A stretch of DNA of 64,000 nucleotides, taken from Bicyclus anynana. Lineage: Eukaryota; Arthropoda; Insecta; Lepidoptera; Nymphalidae. The stretch spans positions 3,473,107 through 3,537,106 of the forward strand of contig NC_069084.1 in the NCBI RefSeq assembly GCF_947172395.1. Reading direction: 5' to 3'. Position 1 is the first letter of the stretch. The number at the start of each line of letters is the position of its first letter. Below the pieces are notes generated by a model. It was given only the letters and a program-made list of their open reading frames with translations, was not told the origin of the DNA and made no database searches. A program made the position numbers and the translations under genes. Of the stretch, positions 9,822 to 21,185 are shown piece after piece.

Positions 9822-9990
9822 CCATACTAATATTATAAATGTGAAACGTCTGTCCGTATTACCTTTTCACGGCTAAGCTATTGAACCAATTTTAATGAAA
9901 TTTGCTATAAATATAAATCGGACCTTGGAGCAGAGTATATAGACTACTTTTATCACGTAAAATTCATGGTTCCGCGGAAATAAAAAAGAA
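9822..9990 (-). mobile_element. TE-D-like 3' end fragment
   Basis: Begins CATACTAATATTATAAATGT, the complement of the ATATTAGTAT terminus, followed by a gene-free, diverged interior. Assignment to TE-D1 rests mainly on the terminus. Confidence 0.4.
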
Positions 9991-9999
9991 TGTGCGTTA

Positions 10000-10423
10000 C
10001 GTAACGGAAGTGATAACTTAAACCTGCTGCCATAAGCATGAGAAAAAGGGAACCCAAACAGAATGGCGCCGTAACGCGTTACGTTACGAAGCAGTTTAGT
10101 CCCCCTTAAGAATCACTTAAAAAACAGAATTTCAGGCGAACGATAAAATAATAAAAAGGAAGTATACCACAATAAAATAAAATTCTTAATTTTCTTTATT
10201 GGATTCGATTCGCAAATTCCCACCACAGTATTTTCACTTTGCAACGGAACTACGGTGAACAAAGAAAACCGTGGCGGTTGCGAGGGTCGGCCCCCGAGTG
10301 CACTCCCGCTTTATACTGCATCATGTAATCGATGAGAGTACATTCCCTGGAGGAACACACGATTGAAATATAAAACGTTCAAATAGTACTACTACTACTA
10401 AACGTAGACTATTTAAAAAAAAA
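10000..10423. other. No gene recognised
   Basis: Contains a repeated CGTAACG/CGTTACG palindromic motif near 10068-10088 and mixed-composition sequence. No frame or family recognised. Confidence 0.4.
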
Positions 10424-10918
10424 AAACCAGCCAAGTGCGTGTCGGGCTACGCGCAGTGTAGAAAGAAAGAAAGAAAGAAAGAAAGAAAAATGCGTTTATT
10501 TTGAAATTATGCCACACATCACAATATCTCCAGTACACCATGACATCCAGGACAATACCCTGCGATGTGTGGCATAACCCAGAAAATGGCCCCAGCTCAG
10601 CATAATGCTACGTGACCATTTGAATTTGGACACGTAGCGCTGATTTTCAGTTGGAACCATAGATTGGGATTGTAGATCTCCGTAGGTTAAGTTAGCACTA
10701 TAATCCCTTATGTAACACACAAAAATACCGTTAACGATACACCACACCATGGGATATATGATAAAAAATCATCCTCACTTTGCATGTAGGGAAAGAACCC
10801 CAAATTCATTTTACGAATTTGTTCACATTTGTAATGTATATACTCATGCTAATTTACAGCTTTCAAGTAATAATAGTCTCAAGGGTTACTTGTGGACTAC
10901 GGAACCCTACAAACTATA
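10424..10918 (+). mobile_element. Repeat F copy 1, split by a microsatellite-tailed element
   Basis: Starts with the AACCAGCCAAGTGCGTGTCGG block and ends TACGGAACCCTAC, a pair of ends I recognise from a common lepidopteran repeat. The 3' half (GGGATATATGATAAAAAATC, CTTTGCATGTAGGG) matches the region 27480-27670. It is interrupted at about 10461-10720 by the minus-strand element below. Confidence 0.6.
10461..10720 (-). mobile_element. Element G copy 1 with (TTTC)n tail
   Basis: On the minus strand it ends in AATAAACGCA and a (TTTC)7 microsatellite (10461-10490 on the plus strand is (GAAA)7). It shares GTAGCGCTGATTTTCAG with the copy at 20005-20275, which has an (ATT)n tail at the corresponding end. 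Probably the 3' end of a LINE or SINE with a simple-repeat tail. The 84-codon minus frame inside is not recognised. Confidence 0.55.
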
Positions 10919-13759
10919 GTAAGTTTTTGTGACAGAGTGAATGAAGAACACCGCTAAGCTCAATTCCACATTCAAGGAACATTGCAGCATTTGAAGCGGT
11001 GATAATTGAAGGCACAATTGTAGGTTAGAAAATACATTTTAAGTGTTAAGATATAATGTCAATATCCTCTCTTTTGTTAACACTACCAATATCTAAAACA
11101 TAACAAACGATGTAGGTACAAAGTTAAAAATTAATCTACGTTGCCAGCATATTCATCACACAATCAGAATTTTATTTCTACTATTTTCTGCACGTAGCAT
11201 TTTGTATACTTTACACGTACATATTTTATTACACATTTTTTATATTTGTGGTATACGTATTTATTTTAAACAAAGAATATTAGACAGGCCATTTTTCTTC
11301 AAATAAAGCACGTGATAGTCTGTGTTAGGAGCAAATACAACAATTTAGTGGGCAAATATCAAATCATAGATTTCTTGAATTTCAGTCCCATACAGTAAAG
11401 ATATTCTTATCAAAACTTATAGTAAAATTTTCCAGCTTTTGACTCACTACTTTACTAAGTTAGGTACTATCGTGTGTCTCTTGTTATAGAATTCCAAAAA
11501 GGCTGCTGTCCTAAACTGTATCAATAATTATGCAGCGTAAGACTCAAACTTCTATATCTCTTTATCTAAAGTATTGGGTTAGAAAAAATATATCCGAATC
11601 CAACACTCACACTGTCGAGTAAGAACATTCTTAACTAGTAGCGCTACTAATCTAAGCATTTTTAGTTGTTATCAATTACTAATTACTAATTACCCGCTGT
11701 CGATAGAACCAGCTGGTTATAAAGCAACCCATAAACAACTGCGCTGCAAAATGACACAGTAATAAGACACCCTTTAATTACAAAGACATGTGGGGTGGCC
11801 ATTAAAACAGCGAGATAAAATGTCTGAACACTAATGGAAAAGATCATTAGTATTAATAGGCGCAGTTAGAGCCGCGCGTGATAAGCGTTTCGAATGGGCA
11901 AGATGAGTAACTGAACCCATAGTACGAGTTCTATACTTCGCAATAATACGAGTATATAGTTTTCGAGTAAGCACCTATCGACATACCTAACGAATATTAG
12001 TTCTAAATTTCGCAAAGATAACAAACAAGTAAGTAAGCACTTGATACATTATTATTTATTTATTTACAAGAATAAAGTAATTTACAAAATTAAATAATGC
12101 AACCTTAAATCAGTTTCTCGCGAACTATCGTGGAGAGATTTCTAGTGAAAGCACATTAAATCCATCCCTTGCTACTTAATCTTGATAGATTGTTTACCAA
12201 CCAACCTCGATTTTTTACGTAGGGAAATGGATTTTTCTTCTCCATAGATGTTACGGTTCCGGTCTTACACTGATTAAATCACCATGGTTGTTTCCCAATT
12301 CTTTACTTGGTAATTGAGATATGAGAACGTTTTTATATATAATCTGAGCAACAAGGGCCTCCTCTAGGATTAAGAAGACTCTTATACGTAAAAGGGACAC
12401 CAGATTCACACGGCCTTCCAGCTCAAAGACTTAATTGCGGCGGTCAATATATTCTATTCGTATCTATCGCCCGAAGCTATTTATACATTTCAAAATAATG
12501 GAATTTAACCTGAATTATTTAGAGTATTTAATTGTGAGGATATTACATTGCGGAGTTTTCGACTCCATCTATCCATCCAAAAAAATAAAATGTATAAATC
12601 TCGGCATCAAATGTAAAAAATATGCCCATTTCTCATTGTTATTGTAAAGATCATAATCGCCATCGTTTTGTATAATAAGGTGTACAACGATCATCCTAAC
12701 TTTTTAAATCAATAACTGTCAGTTTTTCTGTTAATATAATCTATCTCTTAAGGTAATGAGGTTTTCTCTACTATACAAATATATACATACGGACTATGAA
12801 GTTGAAATCACCATAATAATTTATAAAAACAAAACTTTTATTTAAGTCAAATTTAAAAATTCGATGGTCGTACCTAAACAGTTTTCGATTCCAAACGAAA
12901 GAAACTCATACTTGGACCTTTTAGAAAAACTCTTCCTTACTTCACGATTGGATACATCTATCCTAATGCCAACTACGGATGTATCTATTAATTATTAACA
13001 TTATTTACTGTTTATTTCTAAATCAAACACCAACGCTTCCATCCAACGCCTGTCTGTTCAAAACAAATCAAAAACGCCGTCATAAAATGGCAAATTAAAG
13101 AAAAGTCAGATAGTTTTTTAATGTTAACTCGGGACTCGAACCTTGTATTTCCTGACTCTTAACTAAAGAAGCGAGTCAACCGGACCAACGAGGTAGTAAA
13201 ATTATGTTATGCTAAGTTAATTACAACTTTTAATCGAATTCACTTTGTAAACTTGCCACGCTGTGCCAAAGCTCGAAGTTATCATAGTGTTATTTTAGTT
13301 CTTAGACGAATAATTTCATCGAAAATTTATGTAGAAGAGACTCCTACACAGTTTCCGTCAAAGTTTGCCGCATACATTAAGTGTATGGACTTAACGTTGT
13401 AGTTTTTAGGTCAGATTTTGCATTTAGTAAGGAGGTTTTCGGGTATAGCGATTGATTTTCCCAAAGATGTATTTTCCGTGTAAAACAATTTAGATAGTAA
13501 TTGATTTGACTCCAATGAGCTATGAGCTAAAACTGTTAAACTTCAGATGTTTTATTAGGGTATAACATTGCTTAAACGTGCTACTTGAGCTTTGTCGGCA
13601 GGATAGTATTATGTATTAGCCACCGGATGTAACTGATCCCATTTACAAATTACCTAGATAAGTTCTCTCAGTGTTCTTCACATTCACATGTATATATCTT
13701 TTGTTACTAATCTCCTTTCTACCACAGAACAACAAGACGCCAGGCAACTTGTACGAAAC
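10919..13759. other. Longest repeat-poor stretch, no gene recognised
   Basis: About 2.8 kb of AT-rich DNA. A 70-codon frame at 12435-12647 has no recognisable domain. TATCAATTACTAATTACTAA near 11669 resembles part of the hairpin repeat at 8709. No splice-bounded exon is evident. Confidence 0.5.
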
Positions 13760-13967
13760 GATTTGCACACACATTTCTTATTCGCACAGCAAAAATATGA
13801 AATGCCCATCCGGCGTTTGTATTTCCTGACACTTATAATTTAAACACTTTCAAAGCAAGAGTGAATAGGCATCTTTTAGATAATCGCTCCAACTTAGACT
13901 GCATTAATGCTTTTCATCAAGTGTAATTGTAGACAAGAGCAAGCCTATATTGTATAAAAAAAGTTAA
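13760..13967 (+). pseudogene. CR1-like LINE, C-terminal reverse transcriptase ORF remnant
   Basis: Translation gives FLIRTAKI, a stop, then NAHPAFVFPDTYNLNTFKAR and VNRHLL. This is the conserved C-terminal tail of CR1/jockey-group LINE ORF2 (RTAK.WN.LP..VFP.TYNL..FK.RVN). The same tail appears at 17462, 25396-25840 and 50125. The in-frame stop and missing body show a dead, 5'-truncated copy. The 3' UTR block CAAGAGCAAGCCTAT is shared with the other copies. Confidence 0.75.
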
Positions 13968-14751
13968 TTATTTTTATGGTTTAAGGGCTTTTTGCCAACC
14001 TATCTTACTATCATAAGTAAAGTAACGGTACGGTAGCAGATTACAAAGATACAGACCCTCTCAGTTCAGAAGTATAAATATAAATAGTATAAATATCTAA
14101 GTAAAAATAGGAATAGAAATAAAGGCCATATCTGAAAGGTTATCGCAAATATTCTTTAAAAAAATGGCATGTAAATGTAACTGGATGTCTCTTTGGTTAG
14201 TTAGAACTTCAGCAGGGCACCGACTGTGTTTATATAACCCATATTCTGCATGGAACATTTTAGAGACTCAGCGAAACGAAAATCTTATTAAACGTCTCTG
14301 CGTTTGTTGCAGCGCTCAAAGTGATTGCCTTGATTGGGGAATTCAGAATGCAGTTCTAAAACTGGCTTGTTTGCTTTAGGTGAAAAAATAGTACTACATA
14401 CATTATTTTAAATTTTTGATACTAGGCCTGAATTACCTTCGAAAAGCTGAAATAAAAATAAGTATGATAGCCAATTAAGGAGCTGTGGCTAGGGAAAGTA
14501 GCAGGTCAAGCTTCTACGTATAAAATTGTAGCCTTCGAAACACCGTTACGGATGAAACCCTAAAGGACCACTGTAGCGAAGGGTTGCCACGAAACTAAGG
14601 GTCTGGCAATTCTGTAAATCTTCCATAGCCACCTTGATTCGAACTCCATAATACTACGGTACCCACGGTAAGATATCGTTACCATAAAGTGAGGTACGTC
14701 ATGCAGTCACGGGCGCTCGTTCTGATATTGAGAAAATCATTACAATGTCTT
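13968..14751. other. No gene recognised
   Basis: A 71-codon frame (14164-14379) has no recognisable domain. Mixed sequence from 14480 to 14700 with no known repeat. Confidence 0.45.
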
Positions 14752-15213
14752 ATACCTACAATTTCAGCTTCACGAGTCGTTGAGCTATGTTGGTGACTTT
14801 GATTCATCTGCGGATCCCCTCATTTCTGATCTCGCAGAGATACTCCGAGCATAGCTTGATCCATCACCCGCTGTGTGACTCTGAGCTTTCTTATGAGGTC
14901 CATAGTAAGCGACCAAGTCTTAGAACGACAGATCATCACAGGCAACACGCAATGTTGAGTCACGATGCTAAAGTGGCAATTGGCGGGGCATATAGTTCAC
15001 TAAAGCAGATGGCCGTTGGGGTCCCAAGGTGCTGGAATGGCGACCTCGCACTACAAATCGCAGTGTTGGTCGACCCCCCAACAGGTGATTGACTGACATC
15101 AATAGAGTCGCGGGGATTCGCTGGATGCAGACGGCAAAGTCCCTGCAAAAGGCCAATGTCCTGCAGTGGACGTCCATCGGCTGATATGATGTTGACGATG
15201 ATACCTACAATTT
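14752..15213 (+). mobile_element. RTE-type LINE 3' end with inverted 5' half (twin priming)
   Basis: A perfect 13-bp TSD, ATACCTACAATTT, flanks the element (14752-14764 and 15201-15213). Within it, about 14769-14953 is the reverse complement of RTE sequence that lies in sense order at about 39375-39555. About 14954-15200 is the adjacent 3' end in normal orientation, corresponding to about 39549-39790. The two pieces meet with a short overlap in the CTCAACGAGTCG region. This is the structure left by twin priming during LINE integration. The sense part encodes the tail of RTE ORF2 with frameshifts. The 101-codon frame through the junction is fortuitous. Confidence 0.92.
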
Positions 15214-16659
15214 AGTTTTTACACTCGTAATTGTACTAGTGTAACTGTACACAAGTACCATTATGTAACAAGAAAAGTGTTCTTAACATAAACATAGGTA
15301 GGGCTCCTTACGTGGAGCACCACGTATTAAAATTTCATCGTATCCAGTGCGGTTTGTCCTATTATATTCACGGGTCCCCACAGATCTGACCTTAGTACGA
15401 GTTTTATACATTTAGCAAACGTCGATGTTTTTAATCGAATAACTTATAGAACCATCGAAACATTATAAATCATTAAAAATCTTATCCCACTTGTTTTAAG
15501 GTGTATGTTGGAATGCGTCTAGCTGTAAATTTACTCTATCTATAGCAAGTAGATATAATCGTTTATTTTCAAAAAATATTAACAGAATGTAGAACCAAAA
15601 AGTTTTCCAGGATTGGAATACCTGCAAATAAAATTAAATTATTTTCAAGTATTCGAATCCTAGATAATTAGTTTTAAATGTTCGTCATGTGATTAGCTTT
15701 GTTGAACATTTTTATTTTTTGTTATTAATTTTTTTTCATCATAACTTAAAACTAGCCTTACATTGACATAATTATTAAAAAAACTATATTATATGCTGTC
15801 AATCAACTCAAACACTGTGACAGCGATATTTACTCGCGCGACCATAATAGAGGTATAATAGTCACTTAAAGACTTAGCTTTTTAGACTTTTAAGCTTTGC
15901 GGTCACAAGGCTGCCACAATAGTCTATGTAGTACCTAATATCGTCTGTATTTTGACCATACATTTTTGGATATTGTCTTTATGTTCTCCTTTACGAAATA
16001 GTTAGAAAAATAGGTAAAGACATGGTTTGTAAACAATAAACTCGCACTGGAACTATACCACGACTTTTTGGTAGCTAAAATAGCAGTAGCACTTCGTAAA
16101 ATTTTCGACTTTAATACGAGTAACTTAGGTCCATTTTACTCTGATGTCCTAGGAATTCGATAGTATGACTTTGTACTAGGGGTACGAGCTAAGGTCTCAA
16201 GATGGGATCACTGAGCGAGCGCTTACTTATTTACAACAACGCAATGCAGGGACCGACTAATTCCTAGTAAAAAGTCATGTTGACTCTTGAATAAGGTATG
16301 TGTAGGTGGAGTTAACGAGGACCTTTACCTTTTGAAGTTCTTTGATGGCAGTTAGCCAGTGTAGAGTTATTTAACTACGTTAATTTACAGCATTGCATTA
16401 TGATGAAAACTTGAAGCGTTGCTTTACAAATATTATAATAAATTTCTCGTGCCTCGGAGAACAAATTAAACTTTCGATTCCCTTAAATGGTCGATCATTA
16501 TCAATAACATCACTTAGTGAACGTTTTAAGGCAACTTCTGGCTGAGTTTGTTGTGGGCTCTTCTCGGACCAAGGCGCTTTTGGAACCTTCATAACTTTAA
16601 TTTTAAGTGTTCGACTAATTTTTATCACCATTATAGCTAATAATATTTATTACCTGATG
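15214..16659. other. No gene; LINE tail-like trace
   Basis: At about 15720-15765 the minus strand reads TAAGGCTAGTTTTAAG TTATGATG-like sequence, matching the LINE-like tail at 53576-53625. A 77-codon minus frame (16398-16631) is not recognised. Confidence 0.45.
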
Positions 16660-16715
16660 TTTTTAAAGTGCTTGTAAACTAAGACTAATTGTAATAAATG
16701 AACTTTGACTTTGAC
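16660..16715 (+). mobile_element. Jockey-like LINE 3' UTR tail
   Basis: AAAGTGCTTGTAAACTAAG followed by AATAAATGAACTTTGACTTT matches the 3' tail of the jockey-like copies at 20797 and 34057. Only the last about 55 bp are present. Confidence 0.7.
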
Positions 16716-17461
16716 TTCATGGAGTTAACCCCTGCTAACCCGCAATGGAATAGCGTGGTGATTCTAAACTCCACATCTTTTCTCCTATAACGAGAGAGCC
16801 CTGTCCACGTAGTAAGCTGTTAAAATAGGCTGAAAATGATAATGCACATAACGTAATGTTATTTTCAGAACGTGCAATGTCACCTCTCAAATGGCACTGA
16901 ATATTTCGGAGTCTATTAAAATTTCATAACTATTCAGGCAGGCCATAACGTATGACCCTGTCTCAAGCAATATAAATACCACTAAACTTTCATATTATAT
17001 AACCCATATAAATTCAGCAGGTTGTTCATCTCGTGAAATTATAAGCATGTGTTGTTTGGTTTTATGACCATCCTTACCCGGACGGTTAGCGTCGTAACAT
17101 CCGAATCGGTCGTAAAGGTGACTCTTACCTTCTGTGCGCCTATGATATCCTGGTACTTCATAAAGATTTATGGGTAGTCATGATTTTATTTTGTACCTTT
17201 GTCATGGAAGGGGTTTGAATGAGGCGTTAGGGACAAAAAGTAGGTGAGTGTATTTTTATTATTAAAACAATATCTCAATAACACATTCTGTATTAAATAT
17301 TTGTAGATACAGTTCGTTTCATGTATGATGGTGCGGGTGACAGTTCGTTACGACAATAATAAGTAATATGAACGTCCCATGTACCTAATCATGCTATCCG
17401 AAAAATGCTTTAGTAATGTTGATGTTTCTTGGACTCGTATGAACCTGTTTCTAACTTCTAA
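16716..17461. other. No gene recognised
   Basis: Contains a motif near 17395, CATGCTATCCGAAAAATGCTTT, whose near-complement AGCATGAGTATGG / CATGCTATCTGAAAAACACT occurs around 24525-24545; origin unknown. No frame supported. Confidence 0.4.
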
Positions 17462-17590
17462 GTGATGGAATGCCCAGCTCCCGTGTTTACTACCATCTAT
17501 AACGTGAATATCTTCAAGTCAAGAGTGAATCAACCTTCTAGATAAGCGCGTTCCACCTAAGTGTTACACGTAAGTTGTATTTTCGCTGGA
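17462..17590 (+). pseudogene. CR1-like LINE C-terminal remnant
   Basis: The frame from 17465 reads ECPAPVFTTIYNVNIFKSRV and then NQ, matching the VFP.TYNL.TFK.RVN tail of the other CR1-like copies, followed by the GATAAGCGCGTTCCACCTAA block. Stops and truncation show it is dead. Confidence 0.65.
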
Positions 17591-17629
17591 CAGCGTGGAA
17601 ACCGCTATTACTTTCATTGTAATATATAA

Positions 17630-17830
17630 CAAACTTGTAACAAGATAGCGTTAGTTCGGTTTGCTTACAAGAAGAGTGTAATGAAGATGACATTAATGAA
17701 CCGACGGAGAGTGTAACGGAACCGTCACTCCCCACCACTCAACCCGTCTCCCAGCGCGCGATGCGAGCAGCTGCGCGCCGCGCCGCCGCTTCGCAGTTTG
17801 GATCGTGCCGCGTTGCAAGAACCAGCTCAT
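17630..17830 (+). pseudogene. Possible retroelement Pol C-terminus (GC-rich islet)
   Basis: A plus-strand frame reads LQEECNEDDINEPTESVTEP, then a Pro-rich linker and RAMRAAARRAA, ending at a stop in AGCTCATGA near 17830. The acidic, Pro-rich, then Ala/Arg-rich ending resembles the tails of BEL/Pao-type retrotransposon polyproteins, but I cannot confirm this. GC content is clearly above the flanks. A minus frame (17693-17887) overlaps and is a less likely reading. Confidence 0.3.
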
Positions 17831-19120
17831 GACTGAGGGCCAAGTATGGGTTCTAAAGTAGTCCGGCATACTCCGACCTAATATCACGTGAGTTTTAGCC
17901 GTGTTTCATAATTAATTAACATGATTCTTAATTCGCGTTGCGAATTGCACTCTTGTATCACTCACAATAGTTTAAATTCAAAAAAGAATTATCATGTGTA
18001 TATGCACTAAGTAAAGTATCTATTTATTTATCAAACTTACAAAAAGCAATTTCTGTAACATTTAAATAGCAAAATAGTCATATCCCCTTTACTAAGAAAT
18101 ATTATAAGTATTTAAATAAACCCTTTGATCATATTATTATAAACGCAAAAGGGAATGTAAATTCGTTAAGAATAAATTAAAATATAACCTCGCTACTTTT
18201 CCGGAAGACGTAAAATTTGTCCAAATGAATCCGTATGCGATTAGCAGGTTCGTTTAATCTGCACATTCATTTTGACTATTTAATTTTCAGAGACTCGTAT
18301 CAAATAAGTCTTCATCTAAGAATGTGGTGTGTGGCTATCAGTTGAAATTATACAAAATAAAAAAAGATGTTTTTAAGCAAGAGTAGTGAAAAATAAATAC
18401 ACTCCTAATATGCTATACTATACTAAGGAAAATATAAATAAATACACTATCTTCAAACTAAACACAAAATACGATGACCTAATACAATTTCATTACTAGT
18501 TTCGCTTTGGAATAATGTGTATTCCATTTGCTTCTTTTCGAAGTACTGGTAAATAGGTTAAAAATATAAACACAAAAACAAATAATATAATTTTACACAT
18601 TCCAAGAAAGCTATCCAAAAACTTTTACTCGTTTCTTTGTAGCAGGCCTTTGTTTTATCGCCTTACTCGTTTATTGTTTCAACAACAAAAATAAGTTAAA
18701 AGCGAAACCTCCGAACAAAGTTAGATTTCCTGTTTTTCTTTTTATGCTTGTTGAGAATATTTTTTTATGAATGTAAAATGTTTTTATATTAAATGAACGT
18801 ATAATTTGCTTGTAAGCCACGTGTTTTAAATGAACAGAAATAAGTGTTTCTTCGTTATGAGCAATGGATATTATGAAGAGTCAGATTTACTGCTAACTAA
18901 CCATAACAGCAATTATTGCTGTGGGAGTAAAGATTTTATACTATTAGATATGTCACTATCGCGTCTTAACTGAGGCGCACATCAGTGACTAGTTGTCTTA
19001 ATTTCATTTAGTCGCATTTTAAACAACGAAAGGGTTTTTAAAATACCTAAATATTGTATACAATGTCGAGTTGTGTGTTCAGGAAGTGTAAAAACTATAT
19101 ATACAAAAATATATAATGGA
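17831..19120. other. No gene recognised
   Basis: About 1.3 kb of very AT-rich DNA with no frame, repeat or RNA gene that I can identify. Confidence 0.5.
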
Positions 19121-19408
19121 GGCCATGATAGCCCAGTTGATATAACGGTAAGGATGTGGGTTCGAATCCAATCCGGGGTATGCACCTCCAACTTTTCAGT
19201 TGTGTGCAAGAAATTAAATATCACGTGTCTCAAACGGTGAAGGAAAACATCGTGAGGATGAATATAAGAGAATTTTCTTAATTCTCTGCGTGTGTGAAGT
19301 CTGCCAATCCGCATTGGGTCAACGTGGTGGACTGCTGACCTAACCCCTCTCATTTTGAGAGGAGACTCGTGCTCAGCAGCGAGCCGTATATGGGTTGATA
19401 ACGATATA
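19121..19408 (+). mobile_element. SINE-B copy 3, near full length
   Basis: tRNA-like head GATAGCCCAGTTGATATAAC with B box GGTTCGAATCC, then the CACGTGTCTCAAACGGTGAA body, and the GAGAGGAGACTCGTGCTCAG block, ending GGTTGATAACGA. A short deletion removes the CTCTGCCTCC region of the head. Confidence 0.9.
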
Positions 19409-19913
19409 ATGTAAGTGAATACAAATTAGTACATGAGCGCTCAGTGAAGTAAACTAAATTCGGATCACTTTTTGCAGTGATTTTGTAGACACGTAGCATA
19501 ATTTCTTCCAAATCTTTGTGTGGGAGAATATTATAATTATATAATTATAAAATTATATAATTTAAATATCTCTGTAACTTTTTTATACTGCTATGATATA
19601 GCACACCAATACTACTTTCTAGGGTGCTTCCTCTACCACCTGAATTATATAATGTCAAGTAATTTACACCATTTTTATCCTAACCTAAAAAGCTGAACGT
19701 ATCCTATATTAAGTTTTCCATGTAGATAAACCATAATCTGGAATAGCAAGAGCCAGTTTTATACTGATGTTCCCACGGGAATAGGATTTACGTAGTTACG
19801 TGTTGCTAGTTTAATATAATTTGCGATATGAAGTAAACCCATCACGAAAACTAGTGTTATGAAGATATAGGAGATCAGTTAGGTTTCTAATATATTTAAT
19901 AGACCAGTTGTTA
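19409..19913. other. No gene; AT palindrome
   Basis: An AT-only palindromic stretch lies near 19531-19566. From about 19735 to 19812 the minus strand faintly resembles TE-D2 (CCCACGGGAATAGG). Nothing else. Confidence 0.4.
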
Positions 19914-20003
19914 TGGACGCCCCGCGGTTTCACCCGTGTTTTTACTTACTATTCCCGAGATAATGCAGGGGGAAAAATGTAGGCAATGTCGCTCATTGAT
20001 AAT
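19914..20003 (+). mobile_element. TE-D2 5' fragment
   Basis: GACGCCCCGCGGTTTCACCC followed by a diverged GGGGGAAAAATGTAGGC block. It is cut off by the (TAA)n tail of the next element. Confidence 0.65.
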
Positions 20004-20004
20004 G

Positions 20005-20035
<31 letters not shown>

Positions 20036-20275
20036 TAATAAAAACATTTATTCAGCCAAAACAACATAATTATGTTATGTTGTTTTGGCTAAGATAAGAA
20101 AAAAAAACATGAGAATTAATACTAACTTAATACTAAGGCTTCGGCTGAATGGGGCGCTGCCTCAGCTCTATGCTACAGCTAAGACGCTAACTGTAGCGCT
20201 GATTTTCAGGCATGACCCCAGGGTGAGCTCACGGACTGATCGGGAGAGCGTATGTAGACTTCCATTTAGAAAGAA
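20005..20275 (-). mobile_element. Element G copy 2 with (ATT)n tail and hairpin
   Basis: The plus strand begins with (TAA)n at 20005-20040, then ACATTTATTCAG (AATAAA on the minus strand). Internally GTAGCGCTGATTTTCAG matches copy 1 at 10461-10720. A perfect 16-bp hairpin sits directly beside the tail at 20054-20090. A 65-codon plus frame here is not recognised. Confidence 0.55.
20054..20090. repeat. Perfect 16-bp hairpin
   Basis: AGCCAAAACAACATAA (20054-20069) and TTATGTTGTTTTGGCT (20075-20090) are exact complements with a 5-base loop. Confidence 0.95.
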
Positions 20276-20624
20276 TTATTGAAATCGACTTAATGGTGTA
20301 GTTGTAAAAGAGTAATAAACAAATTAATATAAAAACAAACTCATTTTCGCTTAAATAATTAGTAAAAGTATGGAAGTGTAAGATCTCGGATTGTTATCGA
20401 TATCGTCTTTGATGAAATTTTGTATTTGAAAACTGATTTCTCAAAGATCTTCGAGATGGCGTCACAAATACGTACCTAGTAAATAGATACGTTAATTATT
20501 CATTTTCAATTTACTAATTAAAAAATCACCGAGCAGAGCTAATTCACCCAGATATTATATATTTAAAAACCCTTTGAATACCTACTACGAAATGAAAGGT
20601 GGCGATGCAAGATGAGTCTGTATA
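20276..20624. other. No gene recognised
   Basis: AT-rich sequence; no family recognised. Confidence 0.4.
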
Positions 20625-20796
20625 TTTGATAGCGGACGCCCGCGACTTCATCCGCACTTAGACCTTTTTAATCCGGTTCTATCGCAAAATCCGTTCTTAG
20701 CGGATACCTACTAACTATAGACTACTTCCCTGCCAAATTTCATCTTTATACGTCAAGTGGTTCTCGAGATTTTATGATGAATCAATCATTTTGTAG
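20625..20796 (+). mobile_element. TE-D1 5' part
   Basis: Starts GATAGCGGACGCCCGCGACT, with a TGCCAAATTTCATCTTTATA block and GTGGTTCTCGAGATTTTATG. The 3' end is lost where the jockey-like LINE begins. Confidence 0.7.
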
Positions 20797-21185
20797 GTTT
20801 GGGTGTACTCTTCTATAATAAGATCCCCAAGACTGTGATGGACCTGCCAATGCATAGCTTTAAGCAATGTGTTAAAAAACATTTACTTAGTCGAGGGTAC
20901 TACAACATTGATGAGTTCCTTAATGATAAAGATGCTTGGAGGCCGTTGGATCAGCTTCCACCTTCACACAGGAAGTAAAACTACAAGAAATGTAAACAGT
21001 AATTGTTATCAATTGTAAATTATAATACTGTATGACTTTTTCAAAAGAGCAACTGTTGAGTTTCTTGCCGGTATCTTCTCAGCAGGACCTGCCTTCCGAA
21101 CCGGTGGTAGAATCTTTACAAATAGTCAACTGACGTGTCAAAAGTGCTTGTAAACTGAGCCTACTTGAAATAAATGATTTTTGAT
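20797..21185 (+). pseudogene. Jockey-like LINE 3' end with intact ORF2 C-terminus
   Basis: The frame reads VLFYNKIPKTVMDLPMHSFK, continues QCVKKHLLSRGYY and IDEFLNDKDAW, and stops at 20976-20978. This is the characteristic C-terminal tail of jockey-group reverse transcriptases. The 3' UTR contains GAGTTTCTTGCCGGTATCTT and ends AATAAATGATTTTTGATTTG, a short tandem tail. The copy at 34057-34392 is about 95% identical by eye over the coding part, so the family moved fairly recently. The catalytic body is absent (5' truncation). Confidence 0.85.

Noticed and set aside
14787..15092. 101-codon open frame
   Set aside because: It crosses the inversion junction of an RTE insertion and begins on the antisense side, so it cannot be an ancestral gene.
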